Assembly: GCA_015521085.1 (NCBI GenBank)
Contig: WAOW01000004.1
Span: 186,001-250,000, forward strand
Origin: Candidatus Thermodiscus eudorianus
Lineage (GTDB): Archaea; Thermoproteota; Thermoprotei_A; Sulfolobales; Acidilobaceae
DNA length: 64,000 bases
Direction: 5' to 3'
Each line of letters opens with the position of its first letter. Positions within the stretch are counted from its first letter, which is position 1. Under the pieces are notes generated by a model. The model did not search any database and was not told where the DNA came from. It saw only the letters and a list, made by a program, of their open reading frames with translations. Position numbers and translations under genes: made by a program. Positions 33,164-41,126 of the stretch are shown piece after piece.

Positions 33164-34608
33164 GGGCTTCTTCCCTCCACGTACCTGTAGAGTTTTCTGC
33201 TGGCTGTTGATTCTTCGTAGAGATTATCTGGTATGGGTAGTTTCCTTATGGTGTGGGATTGCATTCTTATGTAGCCGTTAGCGGCTTTCTGAGAGTGGCT
33301 TTGTATCCATTCCTTTACGTCGTTGCGTTTTAGGTATTCGAGTAGCTTGGGGATTGCCCCTGGGTTCTTGGGGACTAGGTAGTAGGTGTTGTGTCGTGGG
33401 ATTATGGTTCCGGTGAGGTCTGCGTAGAATACGGGTTCCTTGGCTAGGTCGGGCCATAGGATTTTTGGCTTGAGCAGGGTGTTCATGGGCGGGTCTTCGT
33501 GGAACGCGTACCACTTCTTACCCTTCTCCTGGACGGCCCTCCTCTCCATTAGTGTTTTCCTTTGGTTGGCTAGGTAGTCTAGTAGGGGTTTTGCCTGGGC
33601 CTCGTCGAGGAGCCTTCCGTCATCGTCATACGGCACTAGGATAATATTGGGTAGCTTTTCCGGGTCTATCGGGTTGAAGGGCTTGAACATGGCGAGCTCT
33701 CTGCCGCTGACTGAGGGGTACGCGTATCTCTCCAGGTTGCTGGGTAGCTTCTCCCGGGGGATTATGAAGACTTTGTCTCTGCCAGTCGCGATCCCCGGGC
33801 TTATCCTTACCGCGACCTCTTCTAGCCTGTGCCTATACTTCATTATCTCCCTGTTTTCTAGCTTGTGGAGTGCTATCGTTTCGAGCCAGGAGCTCCCGTC
33901 AACGGGTAGGTTTAGCGCGAGCCTGCTCCCGTCCCTGAGGATTATCCTCGTCTTCCCCTGGGTTTTTGATTTTTCTATGACCGTGATGACTGGGTAGGCT
34001 AGGATGCCGCCGAAGGCGTCCTCGTCGATGAACTCTATCTTGCATACGCATTGCCTTGCCAGTAGCCTGCGGAGCTCCCTGGCTGAGAGGGTGTAGAGGT
34101 ATTTCTCGGGGGTTACGAAGACCAGCCTGCCCCCGGGCTTGAGTAGCTCAAGTGCTTTCTCGAAGAAGAGCATGTAGAGGTCGAAGCGCCCCCGGGCGCT
34201 CCTAAACATGCGCCTATAGATCCTCCTCTTACCGGCATCCATTTTCTCGTAGGAGATGTATGGAGGGTTACCGATAACGTAGTCAAAGCGCCCCAGTGTC
34301 TCCGTGTCGAGTAGCAGGAAGTCCGCGTTGACGATCCTCACACTACCGTATCCGCTGAATGCTCTTGATGTAAGCCCGGCGAGCCCGGGATCAACCTCGA
34401 CACCAACAACCTCGGGCAACCCATACCCTCTAGACCTGCAATACTCTATAACCGCCCTGATGAAGACCCCACGGCCCGAGCCAGCATCCAACACCCTAGA
34501 CCCACGGCCAGGCGGCTTACCATGGAACAGCTCGGCGACCATCCTCCGGGCCAGCCAATAGGGCGTTTCAACCCTCCCCTCATACCCCCTTACAACGGCA
34601 CTCCCCAT
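33160..34608 (-). CDS. N6-adenine DNA methyltransferase
   Basis: A 482-residue gamma-type DNA methyltransferase, like M.TaqI. The SAM motif is VLDAGSGRGVFIRAVIEY, motif IV is YVIGNPPYISYEK (NPPY, methylates adenine N6), and LKPGGRLVFVTPEKYLY follows. The C-terminal 220 residues form a target-recognition domain (SGRELAMFKPF, RHNTYYLVPKNPGAIPKLLE). ATG 34608 is chosen because GGAGGT lies 11 bases upstream; GTG 34632 would lengthen it. A TATA-like GATATAAAC lies on this strand near 34730. It most likely protects against the endonuclease encoded next to it. Confidence 0.9.
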   Translation of the reverse strand: MGSAVVRGYEGRVETPYWLARRMVAELFHGKPPGRGSRVLDAGSGRGVFIRAVIEYCRSRGYGLPEVVGVEVDPGLAGLTSRAFSGYGSVRIVNADFLLLDTETLGRFDYVIGNPPYISYEKMDAGKRRIYRRMFRSARGRFDLYMLFFEKALELLKPGGRLVFVTPEKYLYTLSARELRRLLARQCVCKIEFIDEDAFGGILAYPVITVIEKSKTQGKTRIILRDGSRLALNLPVDGSSWLETIALHKLENREIMKYRHRLEEVAVRISPGIATGRDKVFIIPREKLPSNLERYAYPSVSGRELAMFKPFNPIDPEKLPNIILVPYDDDGRLLDEAQAKPLLDYLANQRKTLMERRAVQEKGKKWYAFHEDPPMNTLLKPKILWPDLAKEPVFYADLTGTIIPRHNTYYLVPKNPGAIPKLLEYLKRNDVKEWIQSHSQKAANGYIRMQSHTIRKLPIPDNLYEESTASRKLYRYVEGRSP

Positions 34609-34632
34609 AGCCCTCCAAACCTCCACTCTCAC

Positions 34633-34967
34633 TCACGAGCCCGCCGGGTCCTCTGGGGTCCTTCAGTCCTCCCTCGCTCCATTCAATCATGCGACCCTCC
34701 AGATACACCCCCGAGGGGCGTGTCTCCCAGTTTATATCGTGGCTGGGCGGAAATTAGCCCTTCCCCTCGCCCCGGGTCTCGCGACCTCCACCAAAGGGAT
34801 TACCTTACCTGGTGTTTCCCCGAGTCGGGTTTTTGAGGGGAGTCATGGCTGTAGATGTATTAGTTTTCCAATAGAGTTTCCTCTATACCTGGAAGCCCAC
34901 AACAACTTAATATACTATAGTCATTATATTACTTTTTAAGCCTATCTATATAGGTGATGAAGCGATA
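34633..34967. other. Divergent intergenic region between the methyltransferase and a small gene
   Basis: About 335 bases. The left half is GC-rich with a TATA-like element for the methyltransferase near 34730. The right half turns AT-rich and holds a likely promoter (ATATTACTTTTTAAGCC, 34925-34941) and a strong ribosome site (AGGTGATG, 34952-34959) for the rightward gene. No RNA gene or mobile element is visible. Confidence 0.5.
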
Positions 34968-35243
34968 GTGATTGTAGCTGGTGATTATATTGTGTCTCAG
35001 GCGGTTGGTCTAGGTGAGATTATTTCGAGGATCAAGGAGTCCTTGAAGCAGGGAGGATATCTCATGGATATAGCGTCGGAATTGATGATTATCTCCCAGT
35101 TATGGATCGAGGACGGCAGGGCGAACGTTATAGTATGGATGCCCGATATAGATCCGCAGAAGGGCCTCAAATATGTTCAGAAAAAGATAGTTTATGACCT
35201 AGAGAATGATCAGATAATCGAAATAAGGGATGTACAGCATTGA
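34968..35243 (+). CDS. Small hypothetical protein upstream of a PIN gene
   Basis: A 91-residue protein of no recognised family. It reads as helices (VGLGEIISRIKESLKQGGYL) followed by strands (ANVIVWMPDIDPQKGLKYVQ, IVYDLENDQIIEIRD), with a clean GGTGATG ribosome site 8 bases before GTG 34968. Its stop overlaps a TTG that would start the PIN-domain gene (TTGA), a coupling typical of antitoxin-toxin pairs. It may be the antitoxin or partner of that PIN protein; the fold does not match common VapB types. Confidence 0.6.
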   Translation: MIVAGDYIVSQAVGLGEIISRIKESLKQGGYLMDIASELMIISQLWIEDGRANVIVWMPDIDPQKGLKYVQKKIVYDLENDQIIEIRDVQH

Positions 35244-35729
35244 GCACAGGGAAAAGGAATCTAATTAAATTCAAGAGTACTAATCGATACAAAACCCTTA
35301 TACAGAATCATAGTCGCCAAAACACGAGTAGGCGTGAAGGGAAACCTCGAATATGGAGGAGAACTTTCAAAATACTTAGAGAAGATGAGGATGCCGCTCG
35401 CATCCACGTGGCCAGTGTTCACTGAGACGCTCTACTTCATTTATCGCGACCTTAAAAAGAGAAGAGATTTCAATTTAAAATTAGAAGATATTAAAAGAAT
35501 ATTTAAATCCGTCGAGGAACTCAATGTAGAATTTCACAAAGTCCTAGACAAACTCACAAAGGATTTCGACCTAGCAGATACCACGCTCCTCGAACTGGCT
35601 AAGAAAACACCTGTCACACTAATAACCGAGGACTACAAGCTGGTTAGGAAAGCCCGTAGCATTGGTATAACAGCATTCACTCCATACGAATTACTAAGTA
35701 TAGCCATCGAAGACGAAGACCCCGCATAG
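35240..35729 (+). pseudogene. PIN-domain gene with probable frameshift near its start
   Basis: Frame 35265-35729 encodes a full PIN-like order: SRVLIDTKPLYRIIVAK with the first Asp, TETLYFIYRDL with a Glu, FDLADTTLLELAKK, and VTLITEDYKLVRKARSIGIT with the last acidic residues. However, an upstream TAA (35262) closes this frame and there is no ATG, GTG or TTG before the first strand. The coupled TTG at 35240 lies in another frame and would need a one-base shift near 35265-35272 to join. The next start in frame (GTG 35334) would lose the first catalytic strand. Either the gene is broken or an unusual start is used. Confidence 0.6.
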
Positions 35730-35754
35730 GTGAGACACTAACCTAGGCGCTGGG

Positions 35755-36408
35755 CTATAGTTGTTTGTAGTGGGTTGCGAGTTTTGTTAGGGTTTCGAGT
35801 GGGTTGCCTGTGGAGGTTATTGTCCTGCCTATGATTTCGTAGTCTGCTCCTGCCTTTATGGCGGTTCCTGGCTTTGCGCCTTGAGCTCCTATTCCAGGGG
35901 CTAGTATGGCTCCATGGTATAGTTGTCGGGCTCTTGTTATTAGGTGGGGTCTTGTGGCTGGGGCTACGATGCCCCATGCCTCGATCCTTGAGGCTATCTC
36001 GATTAGCTTGTCTAGCAGGGGGTCCATCGTCTCCTGGGCCCCGGGGTTACTCATTGCAACGACTAGTACGAGCTTCTTGCCTAGCCCGTCTAGGTATTCC
36101 TTGAGTTCGTCGAGCGCGCCCTTGATCCCAGGGAAGGCGTGGGCTATTACCGCGTCAGCCCACTCTACTACGTGGCTGGAGACGAGCTTCATAGTGTACC
36201 CTATATCGGCTAGTTTTAGGTCCGCCACTAGGAGCGCGGGCTTGCACGCCTCCCGGAGCTTCCTCCAGCCGTTTGGGTTTGCCAGCAGGTTGGGGAGCCC
36301 TATCTTGAAGCCGCTCACTAGGCTGCAGGCTTCTTCCGCTAGCCTGGCGGCTTTCCCCGTGTCTCCCATGTAGGCGTCTAGGCCTATTATGACTGGGAGG
36401 GGCTTCAA
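35755..36408 (-). CDS. pyrF: Orotidine 5'-phosphate decarboxylase
   Basis: Last step of UMP synthesis. The 217-residue TIM barrel has the catalytic DxKxxD motif in LVADLKLADIGYT near residues 60-72. The phosphate-binding segments are APGIGAQGAKPGTA and DYEIIGRTITSTGNP at the C-terminus. TTG 36408 begins as the herA stop is read, so translation is probably coupled to herA. Length and motifs are typical for archaeal PyrF. Confidence 0.93.
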   Translation of the reverse strand: MKPLPVIIGLDAYMGDTGKAARLAEEACSLVSGFKIGLPNLLANPNGWRKLREACKPALLVADLKLADIGYTMKLVSSHVVEWADAVIAHAFPGIKGALDELKEYLDGLGKKLVLVVAMSNPGAQETMDPLLDKLIEIASRIEAWGIVAPATRPHLITRARQLYHGAILAPGIGAQGAKPGTAIKAGADYEIIGRTITSTGNPLETLTKLATHYKQL

Positions 36409-36409
36409 G

Positions 36410-38125
36410 CTAGAACGCCTCTAGCAGGTCGCTGGCCTCGTCGGCCTTCTCCATGTGCTCCCTCCACTTGTCTACTAGCGGGTAGTCGCTTCCACGCGGC
36501 TTCTCGTCGGGCGGGCAGAGGTCTACCTTGACTATCGCCGGTAGCTTGGCCATCTTCCCTAGGACTACCGCCTCTCCGGGGTTGAGTGTTGGCAGTAGGC
36601 TTGCTATGTCGTCGCTCATCTCCTCGCTGGCCCTCTGCACGTACCTTATGTCCTCGGGCTCGACCATCCTCAGGACTATCTTGTTATTGGTCTGGCTCAG
36701 CACGTTGGGGTCAACGTTCTTGGGCCTCTGACTGACGAGCACCAGGCCGACCCCGAACTTCCTGCCCTCCCTGGCTATCCTAGCCGCCCAGTACTTTGAG
36801 AGGGTCGAGTCGTCCCTGGGCACGAGTATGTGGGCCTCCTCGATCACCGTTATGACAGGGTAGGGGAGCCCCTCCCCGGAGCCCCCGAGCTTCCTCTCCG
36901 AGAGTATCCTCCTGAGGTAGTGGCTCACGACCGCGTCAGCAGCCTCCTCGTCGAGGCTAGACAAGTCGAACACGGTCAACGCGCAGGGAGGCATCACGCG
37001 GGCCAGGCTAGTGTACATCGTGGCGTCAAGCACCTCAGAATACCTGTCCTCCAGGTCCTCCAGCCTCGCTATAGCCCCCTCCAGCCCGTCCTCCTTGACG
37101 TGGCGCGGCGGGTGGAGCTGCTTCTCCACAACCACCTCCGCGGCAATCGAGGCCAGGGTCTGGGGCATGTACCTGGAGAACCAGCCGGTATATTGGGTCT
37201 TCAAGTTGTGCTCAGAGGATACCAGCCCCTGCTGGCCCATAGACTTCAGGGCCCTCTCCCTCATGCCCTTGTCGCGTAGGGCCTCCAAGAGCATCCTGGC
37301 GAGCTCCGTTATCCTGTCATAGGGCTGGGTGGTCTTAGCCATCACCTTATAGTAAGTGGCTATGGCGAGCTTCCAAGCCCACTTCAGGTACCTCCTCTGG
37401 TTCGTGGCCGACTCGGCCACGTCGGCGAGCTTGTAGAGCTCCTCTATGCTTATCATGGTCGGGTTGAGCCTGGGCTTGTGGACCACGACCCGCGCATCCC
37501 TCAGGTTCAAGTCGGTATACTCCCCGTGCATGTCGAAGACCACCATGGAGCCGCAGAGCCCGCCGACAATCCTCTTAGCCAGTATACACACAGTGTTGCT
37601 CTTACCGCCCCCCGTCACGGCCAGTATAGCCAGGTGCCTGCTCAGGGCGTTGGCGTCGATATGGTACGCGACCCCGCTATTATTGACCAGGTGCCCCAGC
37701 CTAATCCAGCCCTCCCCACTGGGAGAGAATATCTCCGACAGGTCCCCCGGGTCGGCCCTAGCCACCAGGGAGCCCGGAGCTATAGGGGTCTTTGGCGATA
37801 CAACCCTCTTCCTCGCCACCAGGGGCTCCAGGAGGGCGAGCCACCTGATACTACCCCTACTATAGACGTCCTCCCAGTTGGCGTTCACAGTCCACTCCGA
37901 TATGTGGTGTACAGCCACGGGGTCCGTGACGGTTGGAGGAAGCATCCTGTGTCCGCTCCAGACGTTCTCGACTATGCCGAGCACACAGCCCTCGGGCCCG
38001 CGCCCCACGACATACTCTCCAGCCCTAACGAGGCCTCCCGCCCTATCGAATATGACCAGGCTCTTGACAGGCGACGACTCGCCCACGATCCAACCAATAC
38101 TCTCGCCGAGGCACTCTCCAGCCAT
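36410..38125 (-). CDS. herA: HerA-like DNA translocase ATPase
   Basis: A 571-residue FtsK-HerA superfamily ATPase, a hexameric DNA pump that works with NurA in resecting DNA ends. An N-terminal beta-barrel (HAS-barrel, about residues 1-130) precedes the ATPase domain with Walker A ILAVTGGGKSNTVCILAKRI near residue 180, Walker B PVITVIEEAHILVP near 415, and an arginine-finger-like RIAREGRKFGVGLVLVSQRP. ATG 38125 follows GGAGGG by about 10 bases; the frame stays open to 38173 within the nurA gene. It lies 13 bases after nurA. Rad50 and Mre11, often in the same operon, are not here. Confidence 0.9.
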   Translation of the reverse strand: MAGECLGESIGWIVGESSPVKSLVIFDRAGGLVRAGEYVVGRGPEGCVLGIVENVWSGHRMLPPTVTDPVAVHHISEWTVNANWEDVYSRGSIRWLALLEPLVARKRVVSPKTPIAPGSLVARADPGDLSEIFSPSGEGWIRLGHLVNNSGVAYHIDANALSRHLAILAVTGGGKSNTVCILAKRIVGGLCGSMVVFDMHGEYTDLNLRDARVVVHKPRLNPTMISIEELYKLADVAESATNQRRYLKWAWKLAIATYYKVMAKTTQPYDRITELARMLLEALRDKGMRERALKSMGQQGLVSSEHNLKTQYTGWFSRYMPQTLASIAAEVVVEKQLHPPRHVKEDGLEGAIARLEDLEDRYSEVLDATMYTSLARVMPPCALTVFDLSSLDEEAADAVVSHYLRRILSERKLGGSGEGLPYPVITVIEEAHILVPRDDSTLSKYWAARIAREGRKFGVGLVLVSQRPKNVDPNVLSQTNNKIVLRMVEPEDIRYVQRASEEMSDDIASLLPTLNPGEAVVLGKMAKLPAIVKVDLCPPDEKPRGSDYPLVDKWREHMEKADEASDLLEAF

Positions 38126-38138
38126 AACCCATACCCTC

Positions 38139-39470
38139 CTAGTATCTAAGCTTGCTCCGAGCCATCGGTTCAAGCTCCAAGCCGACCCCCCGGGCCACGG
38201 CCAGGGCCTCCTCCGGGAGTATGCGCGCGTGGTAATGGGCCATTATGAGGGATAGGGGGTAGCCGTCTACTAGGGGCGTCGAGACGGCCCTAGCCAGGGC
38301 CTCCTCCACGAGCCTGTAAACGTCGTCCATCGTCTCTGGGGGGTCCCTCATGTCGAAGAGCAGGTTGGCCAGCATGAAGGGCCTCCCCCGGGCCAGCCTG
38401 ACATAGAACTCCACGGCCCCAAGCCTCTTGACGTAGAAGTCGTAGAGGCCCAGCTCCCTGGGATAGAACCTGGGCTCACCGTCGCCGGCCTCCACGGGGC
38501 ATATGGGCCTCGCCCCCTCAAGCCGGCCCCCCCTCTTGAGCCTGGTTATCTCATAGGCCCCGCATAACACGCCGCCCTCCCAGGCTATGTATCCTGGATC
38601 CGGGTTGCCCCGGTGCAGGATCCTCAGGTAGTATAGGTCGCTGTGCTTCTCGCCGCAGAGCCTGGTGCTGGTGCTGGTCTTCGAGAGGAATAGCGGCATC
38701 CCGCCCCCGGCCCAGGCCGATTCTATGGCCCTCATGTAGAGGTATAGCTTCTCGACGACCTCAAGCGTGGTTATCCACTTACTCCTCCTCAAGTCACCCT
38801 CGGCGAGCCTCTTGGCGGCGAGCTCCATCACCAGCCCCGGGACCATGGGCCTAGCGGGAGCCCTGGCTATGAACTCGCGCACGCAGTCGTCTCTCCCATT
38901 ACACTGCAGGTGGGATAGGGAGTCGAGCCCGTAGCCACTGTTATAGTAGTTCCAGAGGATGTCCCTGGCCAGGGGCAGGTCCCTCCCTATATCGGGCTTC
39001 TCCTCGTCCCCGAAGGAGACGGCGCCCGGGCTCCACCACCTGATCGCGTTCCTAATACTGCCGTCGAAGTATACTATGCCCGCCTCCCGGGCGAGGTCCC
39101 GTCCCCCCGGTATGCCGTCTCCCACGAGGCTGGCCGCCTCCAGCACCTCTCGGTATATGGTGACCCTGTAGTCGGGGTGGTGGGGTGGTATGAGGATCCC
39201 CATCCACGCGTCCCCCTGCCCGTAGCCGGCCTCGTGTATGTAGGCCCAGGCTTTGACAACGTAGAAGGTGTAGTCGTTGTGGACCCCCACATAGTTCCCC
39301 CCATCGACGGCCGCGTGCCCCTCGACGGGCTTTGGAGGGGGTAGGGGGCGTAGCTCCTGGCCCTTCGGGCAGAGGTCCTTTAGGCTAGCGTACTCCCGCT
39401 TCTCGTCGAGTATACCGGCTATGAGGTTCCTGGCCATGCGTATCCTGCCGGCGGTGTAGCGGTCTATCAA
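38139..39470 (-). CDS. nurA: NurA-family nuclease
   Basis: A 443-residue nuclease of the NurA family (RNase H-like fold). The metal-binding aspartates are visible in HAAVDGGNYVGV near the N-terminus and GIVYFDGSIRNAI, and late conserved parts include FYVRLARGRPFMLANLLFDM. Canonical NurA has about 330-350 residues; about 100 extra lie in the middle and include four cysteines (LQCNGRDDC, GVLCG, RPICPV). Its position directly before herA supports a working pair. The extra part may be a zinc or iron-sulfur insert, which is unusual for the family. Confidence 0.82.
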   Translation of the reverse strand: MIDRYTAGRIRMARNLIAGILDEKREYASLKDLCPKGQELRPLPPPKPVEGHAAVDGGNYVGVHNDYTFYVVKAWAYIHEAGYGQGDAWMGILIPPHHPDYRVTIYREVLEAASLVGDGIPGGRDLAREAGIVYFDGSIRNAIRWWSPGAVSFGDEEKPDIGRDLPLARDILWNYYNSGYGLDSLSHLQCNGRDDCVREFIARAPARPMVPGLVMELAAKRLAEGDLRRSKWITTLEVVEKLYLYMRAIESAWAGGGMPLFLSKTSTSTRLCGEKHSDLYYLRILHRGNPDPGYIAWEGGVLCGAYEITRLKRGGRLEGARPICPVEAGDGEPRFYPRELGLYDFYVKRLGAVEFYVRLARGRPFMLANLLFDMRDPPETMDDVYRLVEEALARAVSTPLVDGYPLSLIMAHYHARILPEEALAVARGVGLELEPMARSKLRY

Positions 39471-39529
39471 GTTATGTGGCCCTCCTGAGGGGTCTGGCTA
39501 GTATATGCTATGTGCAGGGTAGTACCTAA

Positions 39530-39949
39530 TTAACCTCTGGAACCGCCCTTCTCCTTCTCCCCCTTGGCTCTGCCCTGCTCTGTTTGCGCTTGCATGAGCC
39601 TCCTCCTATCCCTTATCTCCCTGATCCTCTCCCCGGCCTCGATTATCCTCATCCACTCCAGTATCTCGCCTGGGCTCCCATCCTCCATGAGCGTCTGCAC
39701 CTTCCGGGCGGCGTAGTGCTCGACCTCTCTAACTATACTGTCTACCTCGACCTCCCTGGCCTCCTCGTCGCTCCGAACCATGATAATGCGCCCGTGGACA
39801 GGGCATACTACCTCCCCGCTACGCAGCCTGAACAATGGGAGGCCGCATATGGGGCAGGTCTCCGATAGCATGACGGCGCCCTGCATCATCAGCTGGGCCA
39901 TCTTCTTTACCACGTCCCTGTCACGGTAGAGGTCCTTCTTGCCCGCCAT
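39530..39949 (-). CDS. Zinc-ribbon protein of the SSSCA1/UPF0148 family
   Basis: A 139-residue protein with a zinc ribbon (ETCPICGLPLFRLRSGEVVC then CPVH) near residues 30-55, preceded by a helix DVVKKMAQLMMQGAVML and followed by a long charged helical tail. This matches the archaeal relatives of the human autoantigen SSSCA1, whose role is unknown. It has its own start (ATG 39949) and lies 60 bases upstream of nurA on the same strand, so it could belong to that transcript. Confidence 0.8.
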   Translation of the reverse strand: MAGKKDLYRDRDVVKKMAQLMMQGAVMLSETCPICGLPLFRLRSGEVVCPVHGRIIMVRSDEEAREVEVDSIVREVEHYAARKVQTLMEDGSPGEILEWMRIIEAGERIREIRDRRRLMQAQTEQGRAKGEKEKGGSRG

Positions 39950-40042
39950 TGACGTCGACCTCCTCCCTCCAGGGGTAGCCTGTGGGCTTGTAGTTGTTAA
40001 AGAATAAGGGGGCCGGCGTGGGAGCCTGTCTAGGGGGATTGA

Positions 40043-40831
40043 ATGAGGGGCCCGCTACTGCCCCAGGAGTATGTGGCTAGGAGGATACTGCCCCTGTTAA
40101 GGGGAGCCGTTGCATCATGCCTCTACGCTAGGGGCGTGAGCCAGCATAGGATATCGAGGCTCCTGGGCGTGAGCCAGCCCATGATCCACAAGTACCTGAA
40201 GCACGGGCTCGACCGTTACCTCGACATGCTCGCTGGCGAGGGGATCGCGAGGGGGACCCTCAAGCTACACCTAGACATACTATGCAACAGGGTTACAAGG
40301 GGCGATAGCGGGGAGATCGCGTTAACCGCCAACATGCTGGCCCTGCAGTCGAACTACTGCAGGGGGAATAGGCTGTGCGAGGCGACCCTCAAGACGGGCG
40401 AGCCACCGGAGATACGCCTCTACTACGAGGTCCTTGAGAGGCTCCTAGACCTCCCCATTAGGGACTCGATCCCCGAGGTCGGGTCTAACCTGGCCTACGC
40501 ACCCAGAGGCTCCGAGTCGGTAGAAGATGTGGTTGGGCTGGATGGGAGGATAGTAAAGGCAGCCACGGGAGTCATAGTAGCCGGCTCGCCGATCAAGGGA
40601 GGCTCCAAGCATACGGGTAGGGTCGCGTTGAAGTACTCCAGGTATTGGGGGAGCGACGCGTGGGCCACTGTGCTTAGGTACACGCCTAGGGCGGCCAGGA
40701 TCGCTGAGGCCCGGGGGGACGTGGCCTTCGAGGTCGAGCTGGGCGAAGGGGTCGAGCCCGTCATATATATCGTGTCGAGGGACCCCCTAACCCTGATAGA
40801 AGTGGTCCGGGACCTGGTGGGATCCGGGTAG
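40043..40831 (+). CDS. thiR: ThiR-type transcription regulator (HTH plus ThiN domain)
   Basis: A 262-residue regulator. An N-terminal helix-turn-helix (ARGVSQHRISRLLGVSQPMI) is followed by a helical linker and a C-terminal ThiN domain (SIPEVGSNLAYAPRG, VAGSPIKGGSKHTGRVAL, FEVELGEGVEPVIYIVSRDP). ThiN alone is thiamine-phosphate synthase; in the HTH fusion it senses thiamine phosphates and represses thiamine genes in archaea. No thiamine biosynthesis gene is in the window, so its targets lie elsewhere, though the ECF transporter at 56-58.7 kb could be one. ATG 40043 begins directly after a GGGGG ribosome site. Confidence 0.88.
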   Translation: MRGPLLPQEYVARRILPLLRGAVASCLYARGVSQHRISRLLGVSQPMIHKYLKHGLDRYLDMLAGEGIARGTLKLHLDILCNRVTRGDSGEIALTANMLALQSNYCRGNRLCEATLKTGEPPEIRLYYEVLERLLDLPIRDSIPEVGSNLAYAPRGSESVEDVVGLDGRIVKAATGVIVAGSPIKGGSKHTGRVALKYSRYWGSDAWATVLRYTPRAARIAEARGDVAFEVELGEGVEPVIYIVSRDPLTLIEVVRDLVGSG

Positions 40832-41126
40832 CGATATAACCTGCTGCGGCTCGTCCTGGCTGGGTGGCGATGAGCGGACCAGCCCCCTCGACCCCGGGAG
40901 GGCCTTCCCCCCGAGGGGATGGAGTGACACGAGCGTGGCGAGCCTTTCTATCGCCTTCGGGTTATTTGTTTTAATCGGCTGCCTGTTATATTTATAATAT
41001 TAATTATTAGACTATATTTAAGGGATATATATTCAGCATATACGGTTAACGCCTCTATAAACTTATATATGTCGATAGCACTCTGTGATATAACCGAATA
41101 CAAATCATAAGTTATGGGTGTAAATC
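40832..41126. promoter_or_regulatory. AT-rich promoter region of the subtilase gene
   Basis: About 295 bases. From 40960 the sequence is nearly pure A/T, with several possible TATA boxes. The best placed is CTTATATATG (41061-41070), which would start an mRNA near 41090, 35 bases before TTG 41127. GGGTG lies 6 bases before that TTG. The GC-rich first 100 bases show nothing. Confidence 0.5.

Noticed and set aside
32267-34608. Idea that GAGGGWCCCTC is the target of the local restriction-modification system
   Set aside because: The motif is over-represented, whereas restriction targets tend to be avoided, and an N6-adenine enzyme with a site rich in G and C has no support here.
35334-35729. GTG 35334 as the true start of the PIN gene
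   Set aside because: It would remove the first strand and its catalytic Asp (VLIDT), although the sequence just upstream clearly encodes them.
22093-36000. Integrated virus or plasmid
   Set aside because: The region is accessory in content, but no integrase, attachment-site repeat, tRNA end or viral structural gene is visible.
36358-37865. Long plus-strand frames opposite herA
   Set aside because: They are shadows of the highly biased herA coding strand and show no family motif.
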